From Clostridiales bacterium (lineage in GTDB: Bacteria > Bacillota > Clostridia > Peptostreptococcales > Anaerovoracaceae), in contig WQWG01000001.1 in NCBI GenBank assembly GCA_009785435.1, positions 1 to 27,014 of the forward strand: a stretch of 27,014 nucleotides of DNA, given 5' to 3'. The notes below the pieces were generated by a model that did no database searches, was not told the DNA's origin, and worked only from the letters and a program-made list of their open reading frames with translations. Shown in pieces: positions 13,085 to 22,441 of this stretch (the first letter of the stretch is position 1; every line of letters starts with the position of its first letter). The position numbers and the translations under genes are program-made.

Positions 13085-14449
13085 CTATTCGCGCAACTCA
13101 CAAATTGCGTCCGCCGTGGCTTGAAGGTTCGCATAACCATATTTACGGTCAGGCTCCAAATGCGCTCCTTCCGCCCATTCGTTCCACGCATTAATAAAGA
13201 TAAATCGATCTCCGGATTCACGGTTTTCTTTGGTATAATTTATAATGTCCAACAACCATTTTTTATACAACTGCGGATTCATCTGAAAGACAATGCCGTT
13301 TGTTCCTTTCCGCGGAGTATTATCCCAGTTTGGGAATATGCTTTTATAGATTTTTTCCGGCTGGATGGAGTAATGCCGTTTTTGTTCTATATATTCCTCC
13401 ATGTCATATATACTCAAACCATGCTTATCTGTTATCGGAGTCATTTTTTGAGTAATATTGGACGCAGCCAACCAATAATAATGCGGTGGAAATTCTACCG
13501 CTTCGTCAAAATCGTAAACCAAAGGATCCTTCGTGGGGTTTGTTTGAGCGCCGGCCAAGCAGATGTCTCCAATCCCATTTTCTTTACAATAGTCTCTCCA
13601 AATTTTTATTGTCTTATTGGCATCGGGAAGCAAGGAAGCATTGTATATAATAATCAGTGGCTTCCCTTTAATGCGGATATAACGTTCGTCACGGACATAT
13701 TGACATATATCCGCAATACAAGCCAAATCATCTTCATCTGAGTGTTTTTGAGCCATCAATATTTCCTGATCGGAACCATCCCAACGCCTACTCCAGTTTT
13801 CATTCGCCCAACTAATGCAGAAAGGGAAATCGAGTCCCTCTTTTGTTTTCAAAAAATTATTTAACGGTTTCTCTAAAAGCCTTTTCCCACTAAACCAATA
13901 ATAGTGAAAGCAGAATCCATAAATTCCGTAGTTTTTAGCAAGAGAGACCTGTCCTTTCAGAATCTCAACGTTGTTCAAGTCGTAAAAGGTACTGTCATAT
14001 GGTAAATGCGGTTGATAATGGCCTAAAAACCGAGGCATGGACTTCGTCACATTTGTCCATTCCGTGAAACCTTTGCCCCACCACTCATCGTTTTCGGGAA
14101 AGGTGTAAAACTGCGGAAGATAAAACGCGATTGGCTTTACATCTTTGTCTGTAAATGCAATATGGTTTTCTTTATATTCAACAAATTCATCGCATCGTTT
14201 GCCCGTCTGAAGAATATCATCCACATATTGTGTGTAAATGTTGATTATTTCATCTTTGATGTCAAGGTTTTCCGCATCAAATGAATATTGACTTCCCACA
14301 ATTGTACCATTGTAGCCCAATGAGTTTTGAAATTTTGATAATCCACGAATAACGAAACCTTTGATTTTTATTCTTGTGGACGTTGAAAGGGGTAATACTC
14401 TATAAATGCCACGTAGACATTTATAACATATTTTTATGAATTTCTTCAT
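13085..14449 (-). CDS. wbsX: WbsX-like protein with GH99-type domain
   Basis: A protein of 454 residues of the glycosyltransferase WbsX / glycoside hydrolase 99-like family found in O-antigen and capsule clusters. The family opening YLPQFYTFPEN (110-120) and WWGKGFTEW (123-131) and the closing NAWNEWAEGAHLEPD (420-434) are all present, with ENWSRRWDG in the middle, so the protein is intact. The family is structurally related to retaining endo-mannosidases, but its role in polymer synthesis is not settled. The basic N-terminus (about 1-40) contains LPLSTSTR, a motif shared with the two-domain GT2 encoded upstream. The start has AGGAG about eight bases upstream. Gaps to its neighbours are about 45-56 bases. 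Confidence 0.88.
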   Translation of the reverse strand: MKKFIKICYKCLRGIYRVLPLSTSTRIKIKGFVIRGLSKFQNSLGYNGTIVGSQYSFDAENLDIKDEIINIYTQYVDDILQTGKRCDEFVEYKENHIAFTDKDVKPIAFYLPQFYTFPENDEWWGKGFTEWTNVTKSMPRFLGHYQPHLPYDSTFYDLNNVEILKGQVSLAKNYGIYGFCFHYYWFSGKRLLEKPLNNFLKTKEGLDFPFCISWANENWSRRWDGSDQEILMAQKHSDEDDLACIADICQYVRDERYIRIKGKPLIIIYNASLLPDANKTIKIWRDYCKENGIGDICLAGAQTNPTKDPLVYDFDEAVEFPPHYYWLAASNITQKMTPITDKHGLSIYDMEEYIEQKRHYSIQPEKIYKSIFPNWDNTPRKGTNGIVFQMNPQLYKKWLLDIINYTKENRESGDRFIFINAWNEWAEGAHLEPDRKYGYANLQATADAICELRE

Positions 14450-14494
14450 ATAAATTATTCTCCTGTTTCATTTTTTCTAATTGTTTTATACGAA

Positions 14495-15217
14495 TCAACT
14501 TTTAAAGCTAATAAAAACATGTAAAAAATCGGCGTCAAGTCCTAAATTTCGATCTTTGTAAAGATAAACCATCGTCGACATGTTTGCATGTGTGTGGATA
14601 AAATCAATAAAATCTAAACCCCAATCATATGTCACAATGGAACCCTCGGAGTTAACGGGATTTCCATGATACATTGGTTCTAACATATGTACCAAGTTTC
14701 CGTTTTCCATACGTACACGCTGTATAGATTTCGAATATTGCGGATACCACGGCATCGTAAAAACATGCTTTCCACCTTTGCGCAACACTCTATGTATCTC
14801 TGCAAAGGCCAATTCCGGATTCATAACATGTTCCAAAACATCCTGCGTAACGAAAATGTCAAACACTTCATCGCCAAACGTCATGCATTCCAAGTTTTCG
14901 CATCTTATCCCTTCCGATTCGAGGCCATATTCTTTATCCAAAAAAAATTGAGATTCGGAATAATCATTACAGTTGCGTTTGATATAATCCGAAGATATGC
15001 CGCATGGAGAAGATTCATGGATTGCTTGCAACCTCCAATTCGGCAAAAAAGTGTTAAGTGCGTTTATGATTGCTCTTTGTCTCGGAATAGAATCACAAGC
15101 ATTGCATCTATAATAATCCCTCAGCCATTTTTCATACTCAATGAACGTCACTGTCTTTTCACAAATCACACAGTACCCGGTATTGCTCTTGTGCTGCTTT
15201 TTCCCAAACCATTTCAT
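14495..15217 (-). CDS. SAM-dependent methyltransferase with short zinc ribbon
   Basis: A protein of 240 residues. It opens with a two-pair cysteine ribbon (Cys16, Cys19, Cys38, Cys41), followed by a degenerate methyltransferase fold with FVTQDVLEHV (about 129-138) and AEIHRVLRKGG. The glycine-rich SAM loop is weak, so binding must be checked. Proteins of this type lie in many glycan clusters and probably methylate a sugar of the exported polymer. The ATG at 15217 has GAGGAG about nine bases upstream. It sits between the two-domain GT2 and the WbsX-like gene in the same leftward operon. Confidence 0.78.
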   Translation of the reverse strand: MKWFGKKQHKSNTGYCVICEKTVTFIEYEKWLRDYYRCNACDSIPRQRAIINALNTFLPNWRLQAIHESSPCGISSDYIKRNCNDYSESQFFLDKEYGLESEGIRCENLECMTFGDEVFDIFVTQDVLEHVMNPELAFAEIHRVLRKGGKHVFTMPWYPQYSKSIQRVRMENGNLVHMLEPMYHGNPVNSEGSIVTYDWGLDFIDFIHTHANMSTMVYLYKDRNLGLDADFLHVFISFKS

Positions 15218-15258
15218 TCTAGCGATCTCCTCAACCCATCAATTTTTATAGCGATTTA

Positions 15259-17016
15259 TTACAACATACCTGTTCCTGAGTTATAAGTCCATAATTTTTT
15301 AATAGTAGGATTGTAGTACGGGTCTCCTTGTTCCAGCGCTTTCTGCCATTTGCTCATGAATAAATCCTTATCTCTTTGCAATATCCTATATTTTTCCGGC
15401 GGCAGGGGGTTCCCGCGCGTTTTGCCTTCATAATGAATCAATTCCACGAATGGATGAAATATAATGGTTTTTCCCAACGCCTTTGCTTTCATACAAAAAT
15501 CTACGTCACCGTAGAAAATTTCGTAATCTTCATCCATGAAACCGACCTGTTCATAGATCTCCTTTCGGCTTAAAACACAGGCTCCCGTCACCCAACTTAT
15601 ATTTTGAATCAAAAACGCACGATTCATATAACCATGTGCATACTTCGGAATCCCTACGAATATATGCTCCGTGAACGATTCTCCCGGAACGAATATCCCG
15701 CCCGCATGTTGTATCGTCATATCCGGATAATACAGTTTCACGCCTACGACACCCACATCTGATCGCTGAGCAAATCCAAGCATGAGTTCCAACCAGTTCG
15801 GAGTAAGGATTTGCGTATCGTTGTTCAGCTGCATGATGTAGTCGCCTGTGCAATTTTTTGCACCGTGGTTGATGATTTTTTGATAATTGAACTTCGTACC
15901 TGGGTAACGGAGAACGTGAATGTGAGGCAGCAATTCAAGCTCGCGATAATACGCAAACGTTTCTTCATCAACGCTGTTGTTTTCAACAATGACAATTTCA
16001 TAGTTGTCATAGGTTGTAAGTTCCAGAATGGAGTCCACACAAGGCTTAAGCAATTCCAAATGATCCTTGTTCGGAATAACGATGGACACTTTCGGATTTC
16101 CGATAACCTCGTACACAACATTGAATACACCATCCAGCTCAGTGCGCTCCACCGTGCTTTTCAAGTCCAAGTGCTTGGTAATGTGCGATTGAATTGCTTC
16201 CGAGTCCGGATCAGGCGAAGCGCTTGGATGCGCATTTCCGCGTTTATGATTTAATATTTTGGCAATGTGATGCACCTTGCTGGCCTGCTCACCGACACGC
16301 AAAACAAGCTCGTAATACCGATCCTGCGCAAACGCCACTTCGTGCGTCAAAGCATTCGCAATGGCTTGGCTTACCACAAAGAAACTTCCGATATAGTTTG
16401 TGGAGCGAAGCGTATCCGGTGCAAAATCAGGTTTGAACTGTGGTTCATACCGTTCATGTTCGTTCATTTTATCTTCATCAGCATAAATAAAGTCTATATC
16501 CTGATGTTCGTTAATTGCTTTCACAATCTCAAACAATGCAAATGGAGCAAGAGTATCGTCATAACTTAAAAATCCGATATACTCACCCGTCATGTTGTCT
16601 TCGCTGGTGTGATTATACTTGATTCGTTGATCTGAACTGCACAAATTGGCTATTTCAGAATTCGTCGTATCGTTTCTGTTAAAGATGCATAACTCCCAAC
16701 TTTCATACGTCTGTGCTTTGATCGAATGTAAGAGTTCTTTAAAATCATCCGCCGACATATCTGTCATCGGAAGCACCAGACTAATCAGCGGACGGGTCTG
16801 AAAAACATGCTTCTTTTGCATGTTCAACGCATCTTCCGTAGGCTCGTTTTCCGTAATCCATTGACCATACGGTGTGATCACAGGCTCTCGGTTCATCAAC
16901 TTCAAAAACTTCTTTTTGGCAATCCTTCTGGTTGAATCGGACATCGGCAACGCATGATAAACCCTTCTCAAGAAATGGTATGTACGACTGCGCAAAGCAC
17001 ACATCATCTGTCCCAT
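15259..17016 (-). CDS. Two-domain family 2 glycosyltransferase
   Basis: A protein of 585 residues with two GT-A domains in tandem. The first (about 78-280) carries SYDDT (151-155) and IYADEDK (177-183). The second (about 309-540) carries SIVIPNKDH (311-319), LNNDT (397-401) and GDVDF (503-507). Such double enzymes build rhamnose-rich glucan or rhamnan backbones in other bacteria, which fits the dTDP-rhamnose genes upstream, but the linkage here is inferred. The N-terminus has the basic LPMSDSTR element (23-30) shared with the WbsX-like protein. An in-frame extension back to 17238 would run deep into the upstream gene; the ATG at 17016 has a strong GGGAGGT eight bases upstream and is taken as the start. 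Confidence 0.9.
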   Translation of the reverse strand: MGQMMCALRSRTYHFLRRVYHALPMSDSTRRIAKKKFLKLMNREPVITPYGQWITENEPTEDALNMQKKHVFQTRPLISLVLPMTDMSADDFKELLHSIKAQTYESWELCIFNRNDTTNSEIANLCSSDQRIKYNHTSEDNMTGEYIGFLSYDDTLAPFALFEIVKAINEHQDIDFIYADEDKMNEHERYEPQFKPDFAPDTLRSTNYIGSFFVVSQAIANALTHEVAFAQDRYYELVLRVGEQASKVHHIAKILNHKRGNAHPSASPDPDSEAIQSHITKHLDLKSTVERTELDGVFNVVYEVIGNPKVSIVIPNKDHLELLKPCVDSILELTTYDNYEIVIVENNSVDEETFAYYRELELLPHIHVLRYPGTKFNYQKIINHGAKNCTGDYIMQLNNDTQILTPNWLELMLGFAQRSDVGVVGVKLYYPDMTIQHAGGIFVPGESFTEHIFVGIPKYAHGYMNRAFLIQNISWVTGACVLSRKEIYEQVGFMDEDYEIFYGDVDFCMKAKALGKTIIFHPFVELIHYEGKTRGNPLPPEKYRILQRDKDLFMSKWQKALEQGDPYYNPTIKKLWTYNSGTGML

Positions 17017-17024
17017 CGTTCTGT

Positions 17025-17031
17025 ACCTCCC
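17025..17031 (-). promoter_or_regulatory. Ribosome binding site fixing the GT2 start
   Basis: GGGAGGT on the minus strand lies eight bases before ATG 17016 in the 34-base gap after the GT4 stop codon. It decides between this start and a 74-codon extension that overlaps the neighbouring gene. Confidence 0.75.
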
Positions 17032-17050
17032 TACTGATCTTCCTGCTTGG

Positions 17051-18247
17051 TCAAATTCGCAAACCGTCAAACACTTTTGTATATCGCTGATCAAAGGCTT
17101 CCTCAGAAAACCTTTTTGCTTTCTCAACGGCCTGCACGGCCATTTCTTTTCGTTTCTGTTCATTTTGGATGACTTGAACCGTCTTCTGAATCCATTCACC
17201 CTCATCACACCAAAGGAATCCATCCTTTTCTTCGTCAACGATTTCCTGCTGACCGCCTTGGTTGATCACCACAGGCACAACGCCATAACTCATGGCTTCC
17301 ACCGTCGTGATGCCGAAATGCTCCATTTGATCCGGCTCTGCGTTTTCATCAACACCATATCCGGTCGCATGCCAGAATATTTTCGCTTGCTTATATAATG
17401 AAATCAATGCTTCGAACGAGCAATTCTCGTGAATGAAAATGCGATTGGATTTTTGGGCAATTTCTCTGACTTGGCTCAGATACAACACATCTTTTTCTTC
17501 ATTCTGAAACACCGAGCCTGCCAAGTGATATTCATAATCCCCTAGCACACCTTCATGGTCGAGGAAGCATTGCACCATTTCCAATTGTTTTTTGCAATGG
17601 CCTCCAACAAAAAAACGCCCTACGCTGATAATGATGTTCTTTTTTTCGTTTTCATCGTATTGCCCCACCACGCTGTCCTCTGAGAAGACAGGCGGATAAA
17701 CAATCTCATATTTTCGACTTTTCTTCCAATATGTTTCCATCCACCGATTGCTGAACGCTGAAATCGGAAGAAACAAATCATAACTGTGAAAAAAGAGCAC
17801 ATTGAGAACCTTTTCTGCCGCACATTTGAAGCGATCGTTCGGGTCCCACAAGAATTTTTTGGGCGGAAACATACAAATGTATAGATTTTTTTTTGCTCTT
17901 CCGATATGCTTGCTGAAATACATGGAGTTGATAAACACATCGTATTGCCGCGTCATATTGCCAATCGTGAGCAGGTTTTTGATGATGCGCATGGTACTTC
18001 GCTGAGACGAAAATTCCACTTTTCGAATGGATGTACAGCGTAACCGAACGTTAAACTTCTCCATAATCGTATCCATAGTCACCGCATTCTTGCCGGGCTC
18101 ATCCGCTGTTCCATCGCTGAATGCGACAATCTCAATCTGCACCTGATGGTTGCAATAGCACTCTATAAAACGACACAAATGCGCCATTTGCTTTTCCCCA
18201 CCGCCCAATGTCGCAAGATATGGGTTAAGAATTAACACTCTCTTCAT
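17051..18247 (-). CDS. Family 4 glycosyltransferase
   Basis: A protein of 398 residues of the GT-B fold. The N-terminal domain opens with MKRVLILNPYLATLGGGEKQ, including the donor-side glycine cluster GGGE at 15-18. The C-terminal domain contains IISVGRF, and EHFGITTVE with both glutamates of the E-x7-E motif intact, so it should be active. It resembles GT4 enzymes acting on lipid-linked glycans in the cytoplasm. The ATG at 18247 lies directly against the rfbD stop, indicating tight translational coupling with the dTDP-rhamnose genes and suggesting a rhamnosyl or neighbouring-sugar transfer; the donor is unproven. Confidence 0.88.
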   Translation of the reverse strand: MKRVLILNPYLATLGGGEKQMAHLCRFIECYCNHQVQIEIVAFSDGTADEPGKNAVTMDTIMEKFNVRLRCTSIRKVEFSSQRSTMRIIKNLLTIGNMTRQYDVFINSMYFSKHIGRAKKNLYICMFPPKKFLWDPNDRFKCAAEKVLNVLFFHSYDLFLPISAFSNRWMETYWKKSRKYEIVYPPVFSEDSVVGQYDENEKKNIIISVGRFFVGGHCKKQLEMVQCFLDHEGVLGDYEYHLAGSVFQNEEKDVLYLSQVREIAQKSNRIFIHENCSFEALISLYKQAKIFWHATGYGVDENAEPDQMEHFGITTVEAMSYGVVPVVINQGGQQEIVDEEKDGFLWCDEGEWIQKTVQVIQNEQKRKEMAVQAVEKAKRFSEEAFDQRYTKVFDGLRI

Positions 18248-19093
18248 TTATGGTCGTCTCTCTTCCGTTGCATACGCCCTTAACGCCGCCTTCCACTCCG
18301 GCAACCTCTTAAATCCTGCTTCATCCAAGCTTGCCTTCGACAATCTCGAATTTTTGGGGCGCACCGCCTTTGTCGGATACTGCGAAGACGGGATTGGATT
18401 GATCTTGCAAGCGCTTCCGCTTTGTCTCATGATCTCCGCCGCAAACTCCGCCCATGAGCAAAATCCTTCGTTGGTCGCGTGGTATACGCCGTGCTTTCCG
18501 GAAAGTGCCATGTCGCATAACAGCACAGCCAAATCCGGTGTGTATGTCGGACTGCCGATCTGGTCGTTCACCACATTGAGTTCATCTCTGGTTTCAGCCA
18601 GTTTCAGCATCGTCTTCACAAAATTGTTTCCATTCTGCCCAAACACCCACGAAATTCTGACAATATAATAGGCGTCCAAATGCCGCAACACGGCTTCTTC
18701 ACCGGAAAGCTTGCTTTTCCCATACACCGATTTCGGGTCTTTGGGGGCGTCCGTTTCATACGGCACATCGCCATCGCCGCCAAACACATAGTCGGTGCTG
18801 ATGTATATCATTTCCGCGCCTATTTCACGACAAACCTGTGCAAGATTTTCTGTTCCGTCCGCATTGACTTTCATGCAAAGTACTTGCTCATCCTCGGCGT
18901 TGTCCACGGCCGTATACGCCGCACAATGAATGACACAAGACGGCTCCTGTTCTTTCAAGAATGTTTGAACGCCCTTGGCATCGGTTATATCAAGTTCAGT
19001 CAAATCCACGCCAAGACATTTCAGTCCGCGCTGTTTCAGCTCCGATACAACGTCACTGCCCAATTGGCCGGTTGCCCCGGTCACCAATATCAT
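18248..19093 (-). CDS. rfbD: dTDP-4-dehydrorhamnose reductase
   Basis: A protein of 281 residues, the usual length. It reduces dTDP-4-keto-L-rhamnose to dTDP-L-rhamnose with NAD(P)H. The nucleotide loop GATGQLG is at 6-12, STDYVF at 99-104, and the catalytic Tyr124/Lys128 in VYGKSK. The ATG at 19093 overlaps the rfbB stop as ATGA and has AGGAG six bases upstream, so a longer frame to 19156 is rejected. The order in transcription is rfbA, rfbC, rfbB, rfbD, a complete dTDP-L-rhamnose pathway. Confidence 0.95.
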   Translation of the reverse strand: MILVTGATGQLGSDVVSELKQRGLKCLGVDLTELDITDAKGVQTFLKEQEPSCVIHCAAYTAVDNAEDEQVLCMKVNADGTENLAQVCREIGAEMIYISTDYVFGGDGDVPYETDAPKDPKSVYGKSKLSGEEAVLRHLDAYYIVRISWVFGQNGNNFVKTMLKLAETRDELNVVNDQIGSPTYTPDLAVLLCDMALSGKHGVYHATNEGFCSWAEFAAEIMRQSGSACKINPIPSSQYPTKAVRPKNSRLSKASLDEAGFKRLPEWKAALRAYATEERRP

Positions 19094-20091
19094 GATTGAC
19101 TCCTGTAGGCACCACTCAGGACATTCTCCCACCACGTTCGATTGTCTTGATACCATTGTATCGTTTGGCGCAGTCCATCCTCAAATGCCGTTTCCGGAAC
19201 CCAGCCAAGCGCATTGGTGATCTTCGTTGGGTCAATTGCATAGCGCAGGTCATGTCCCGGTCTGTCGGTGACGTATTGAATCAATGATTCCGGTTTGTCC
19301 AGTTGTTTGATGATCTCTTTCACAACATCAATGTTTCGCCTCTCGTTGTGTCCGCCGATGTTGTACACTTCGCCCGGCGTTCCATACCGCACAATCAAAT
19401 CGATTGCCTTGCAGTGGTCGATGACATACAACCAATCCCGCACATTCTCGCCTTTGCCATACACCGGCAGCGGCTTGTCTTGCATCGCATTGGTGACCAT
19501 CAGCGGAATGAGTTTTTCGGGGAAATGATACGGCCCGTAATTATTACTGCAACGGGATATGGTAATCGGCATTTTATATGTTCGAACATACGCTTGGCAA
19601 AGCAGATCCGCCCCCGCCTTTGACGCCGAATAGGGGCTGGACGTATGAATCGGCGTTTCCTCGGTAAAAAACAGCTCCGGTCTGTCAAGCGGCAAATCAC
19701 CGTATACTTCGTCAGTGGATACCTGATGATACCTCTGCACCTCATATTCCCGAGATGCGTCAAGAAGCACTTGCGTACCGATGATGTTGGTCGTCAAAAA
19801 TACACCCGGATTGTCAATGCTTCTGTCCACGTGGCTTTCTGCCGCAAAGTTGATGACATAATCAGGTCTATACTTATCGAATATCGCTCTTATCGCTGTC
19901 GCATCCGAAATATCTGCCTTTTCAAAATGAAAATTTTTGTGATCAATGACGGGCGATAATGTCTCCATGTTGCCTGCATACGTCAGGTTATCAACACAGA
20001 TAACAATATCCTCCGGATACTTCTTGATCGTCTCATGGATGAAATTTCCGCCGATGAATCCGGCACCGCCCGTTACAAGTATCTTCATCAT
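19090..20091 (-). CDS. rfbB: dTDP-glucose 4,6-dehydratase
   Basis: A protein of 333 residues of the extended short-chain dehydrogenase family. It converts dTDP-glucose to dTDP-4-keto-6-deoxyglucose using bound NAD. The cofactor loop GGAGFIG is at 8-14, the dehydratase triad STDEVYG at 125-131, and YSASK with Tyr154/Lys158. FAAESHVDRSI and SNNYGPYHFPEK are diagnostic of RmlB. The start is one of two adjacent ATG codons (20091 or 20088); the first overlaps the rfbC stop codon by three bases. Second step of the dTDP-rhamnose pathway. Confidence 0.96.
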   Translation of the reverse strand: MMKILVTGGAGFIGGNFIHETIKKYPEDIVICVDNLTYAGNMETLSPVIDHKNFHFEKADISDATAIRAIFDKYRPDYVINFAAESHVDRSIDNPGVFLTTNIIGTQVLLDASREYEVQRYHQVSTDEVYGDLPLDRPELFFTEETPIHTSSPYSASKAGADLLCQAYVRTYKMPITISRCSNNYGPYHFPEKLIPLMVTNAMQDKPLPVYGKGENVRDWLYVIDHCKAIDLIVRYGTPGEVYNIGGHNERRNIDVVKEIIKQLDKPESLIQYVTDRPGHDLRYAIDPTKITNALGWVPETAFEDGLRQTIQWYQDNRTWWENVLSGAYRSQS

Positions 20092-20618
20092 TTTATCTCC
20101 TTAAGCATCGGCGCATTTTTGTCCTTGTCCGACAAGATGGGGTCTTTCACGCCCCAATCGATGCCGATCTCGGTATCTGACCAAAGCACCGCCCCATCAT
20201 GCGCTGCACTGTAATAATTGTCTGTTTTGTACATGACCTCAACATCGTCGGCCAACGCCACAAACGCATGTCCGAAGCCTCTTGGGATGAACAACTGCTT
20301 CTTGTTCTCCGCCGATAGCTCCACGCAAATCCATTGTTTGTACGTGTTGCTGTTTGAACGCAAATCCACGGCATAATCCATGATTGCACCTCTTATACAA
20401 CGCACAAGTTTGGCCTGCTCCATGGGTGCATATTGAAAGTGAATGCCGCGCAACGTACCCTTTTGCGCCGAATACGAGTGGTTGTCCTGTACAAAATCAC
20501 ACTCGACTTGCGGCATCTTTATTTTACTATAGGTTTCCATGAACCAACCACGAGTATCACCGAACACTTGAGGTTCAATAATATATACGCCCGGTAATCT
20601 TGTCTCTGTTATTTTCAT
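20088..20618 (-). CDS. rfbC: dTDP-4-dehydrorhamnose 3,5-epimerase
   Basis: A cupin-fold protein of 176 residues, typical length for RmlC. It epimerises C3 and C5 of dTDP-4-keto-6-deoxyglucose. FGDTRGWFMETY (19-30), LRGIH (56-60, with the catalytic base His60), IPRGFGHAF (111-119) and YKTDNYY (130-136) are all family signatures. The start overlaps the rfbA stop by four bases (ATGA). It is encoded second, between rfbA and rfbB, which is not the order of biochemical steps but is a common cluster order. Confidence 0.96.
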   Translation of the reverse strand: MKITETRLPGVYIIEPQVFGDTRGWFMETYSKIKMPQVECDFVQDNHSYSAQKGTLRGIHFQYAPMEQAKLVRCIRGAIMDYAVDLRSNSNTYKQWICVELSAENKKQLFIPRGFGHAFVALADDVEVMYKTDNYYSAAHDGAVLWSDTEIGIDWGVKDPILSDKDKNAPMLKEIK

Positions 20619-21490
20619 CGAATTTTTCCGCTCAATACCTTTCTCAAATAATCACCGTACGGAGACTTCCCGTAGGCCGTTGCATTTGCTTCCAGTTGCT
20701 TTGCATCAATAAAGCCCATGCGGTATGCGATTTCCTCGATGGCCGATATTTTGATGCCCTGACGTTTTTCAACTGCCATGATGAAATTTGACGCGTCCAT
20801 CAAGCTATCAATGGTTCCCGTGTCAAGCCACGCATATCCACGCCCCAGGAGACTCACCTCCAGATTGCCGTTTTCTAAGTATATGCGGTTGAGGTCTGTG
20901 ATCTCAAGCTCGCCACGTGCGCTCGGCTTGAGGCTTTTGGCGTATTCCACACATCGATTGTCATAAAAATAAAGGCCTGTCACCGCATAGTTTGATTTAG
21001 GCGTTTGTGGTTTTTCTTCAATGCTGACGGCTTTGCCGCTTTCATCGAATTCCACGACGCCAAATCGTTCAGGGTCGTCTACATAATAGCCGAAGACTGT
21101 CGCCCCTTCTGTTTTTCGCGCTGCACTTTGCAATAGATGTGAAAACCCGTTTCCATAAAATATGTTGTCGCCCAAAACCATGGCACAACTGTCACCGCCT
21201 ATGAACTCTTCCCCAATGATAAATGCTTGTGCCAAACCATCCGGGGAGGGCTGTACTTTATAGGAAAGACGTAAACCAATATTGCTTCCGTCTCCCAACA
21301 AGCGTTCAAAATTCGGCAAATCTGTCGGGGTGGAAATGATCAGAATATCCCTGATCCCTGCCAGCATCAGCGTTGACAGAGGATAGAAAATCATGGGCTT
21401 ATCATACACCGCCAAAAGCTGCTTACTGGTCACATGAGTGAGTGGAAAAAGTCTGGTTCCGGCTCCGCCGGCGAGAATGATGCCTTTCAA
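20615..21490 (-). CDS. rfbA: Glucose-1-phosphate thymidylyltransferase
   Basis: A protein of 291 residues, the usual RmlA length. It joins glucose 1-phosphate and dTTP to dTDP-glucose, the first step of dTDP-rhamnose synthesis. GGAGTRLFPLT (8-18), KQLLAVYDKPMIFYPL, LGDNIFYG, and EEKPQTPKSNYAVTG are all present. Its ATG overlaps the stop of the preceding glycosyltransferase gene by four bases. All four rfb genes overlap each other by three or four bases, so they are probably translated in a coupled manner. Family feedback control by dTDP-rhamnose is known but is not tested by the sequence. Confidence 0.96.
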   Translation of the reverse strand: MKGIILAGGAGTRLFPLTHVTSKQLLAVYDKPMIFYPLSTLMLAGIRDILIISTPTDLPNFERLLGDGSNIGLRLSYKVQPSPDGLAQAFIIGEEFIGGDSCAMVLGDNIFYGNGFSHLLQSAARKTEGATVFGYYVDDPERFGVVEFDESGKAVSIEEKPQTPKSNYAVTGLYFYDNRCVEYAKSLKPSARGELEITDLNRIYLENGNLEVSLLGRGYAWLDTGTIDSLMDASNFIMAVEKRQGIKISAIEEIAYRMGFIDAKQLEANATAYGKSPYGDYLRKVLSGKIR

Positions 21491-22437
21491 TTTGCAGCAC
21501 TCCTTTCTATCAATAAAATTATAATATTCGCCACTTTTTTTGTAAATCCTTGCTTAAAGGTTTTGTATTTCAGCATTGTCCGCAACCTGTTGATTTTTGA
21601 CAATGTCGACATCGATGCAAAAGCCTTCAATAAATCCCTCTGCTCTTCCGTCAATCTCTCGTAATTTGAATGCAAAAAGCTCCCGGCTTGTTTGTATGAA
21701 TCATTGACGTTTGATGCCATTGTATCGATATGTCTCAGAAAGTAATAGGTATGATCAAATGACAGCGTTTTTTTGGAGCCTATATCGTTATTATCATGCT
21801 GGCGATACAAAACCGTAGGCTCATCGATCGTTCCAATTTTCCCTAAGGCAGCCGCTGTGATCGCCAGCCACCAATCATGCATCACCATAAAATCAGGCTC
21901 AACCAAAATCAAATTCGAAAGCGCACGGTTGTAAATCGCCGCACAGCCTGTCACAGTATTCATTGCGATTACATTGTTAAGCGACGTCTTTTCAACGTCC
22001 GCGTTTACTCGCTTCCTATGAGAAGATGAAATAACACGTAAATTTTCATCAACCACTTTTAGATCTGAATGTACCAGGATGGGCGTAAACAACTCATATG
22101 TTTTCTCCATCTCTTTCATCTTTTTCAAGCTCTTTTCAATTTTATCGGGCATCCATATATCGTCCTGATCACAAAGCATGACATAATCATCTTTATGCGC
22201 GATCATCATTTTCATAAAATTGTGCTTTGCACTCCCTGAATTTTGTTTATTTTGCATCGCAAAAATCTTCGCAGGGTATTTCTCAGCAAATTGCAAGGCG
22301 ATTGAAAATGTGCTGTCTGTTGATTGATCATCACAAATGTATAGCTTGAAATCCTGAACGGTTTGTCCAAGTAACGAATCAATCTGTTCAGCAATATATT
22401 TTTCACCGTTATAGGAGGCCAACAAAATTGAAATCAT
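21487..22437 (-). CDS. Family 2 glycosyltransferase (rhamnosyltransferase-like)
   Basis: A protein of 316 residues with a single GT-A domain. ISILLASYNGEKYI opens the fold (2-15), CDDQSTD (35-41) is the nucleotide site, and DQDD (90-93) is the metal-binding DXD. HDWW in the middle is typical of rhamnosyltransferase-like GT2 proteins. The ATG at 22437 lies four bases after the wzt stop; the longer frame to 22479 would overlap wzt and is rejected. Its stop overlaps the rfbA start, placing it inside the rhamnose operon. Rhamnosyl transfer is an inference from family resemblance and context. Confidence 0.87.
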   Translation of the reverse strand: MISILLASYNGEKYIAEQIDSLLGQTVQDFKLYICDDQSTDSTFSIALQFAEKYPAKIFAMQNKQNSGSAKHNFMKMMIAHKDDYVMLCDQDDIWMPDKIEKSLKKMKEMEKTYELFTPILVHSDLKVVDENLRVISSSHRKRVNADVEKTSLNNVIAMNTVTGCAAIYNRALSNLILVEPDFMVMHDWWLAITAAALGKIGTIDEPTVLYRQHDNNDIGSKKTLSFDHTYYFLRHIDTMASNVNDSYKQAGSFLHSNYERLTEEQRDLLKAFASMSTLSKINRLRTMLKYKTFKQGFTKKVANIIILLIERSAAN

Positions 22438-22441
22438 ACAT

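Noticed and set aside
15259..17238. Longer form of the two-domain GT2 starting at 17238
   Set aside because: It would run 188 bases into the upstream GT4 gene on the same strand. The ATG at 17016 has a strong GGGAGGT, and the conserved-looking N-terminus begins there.
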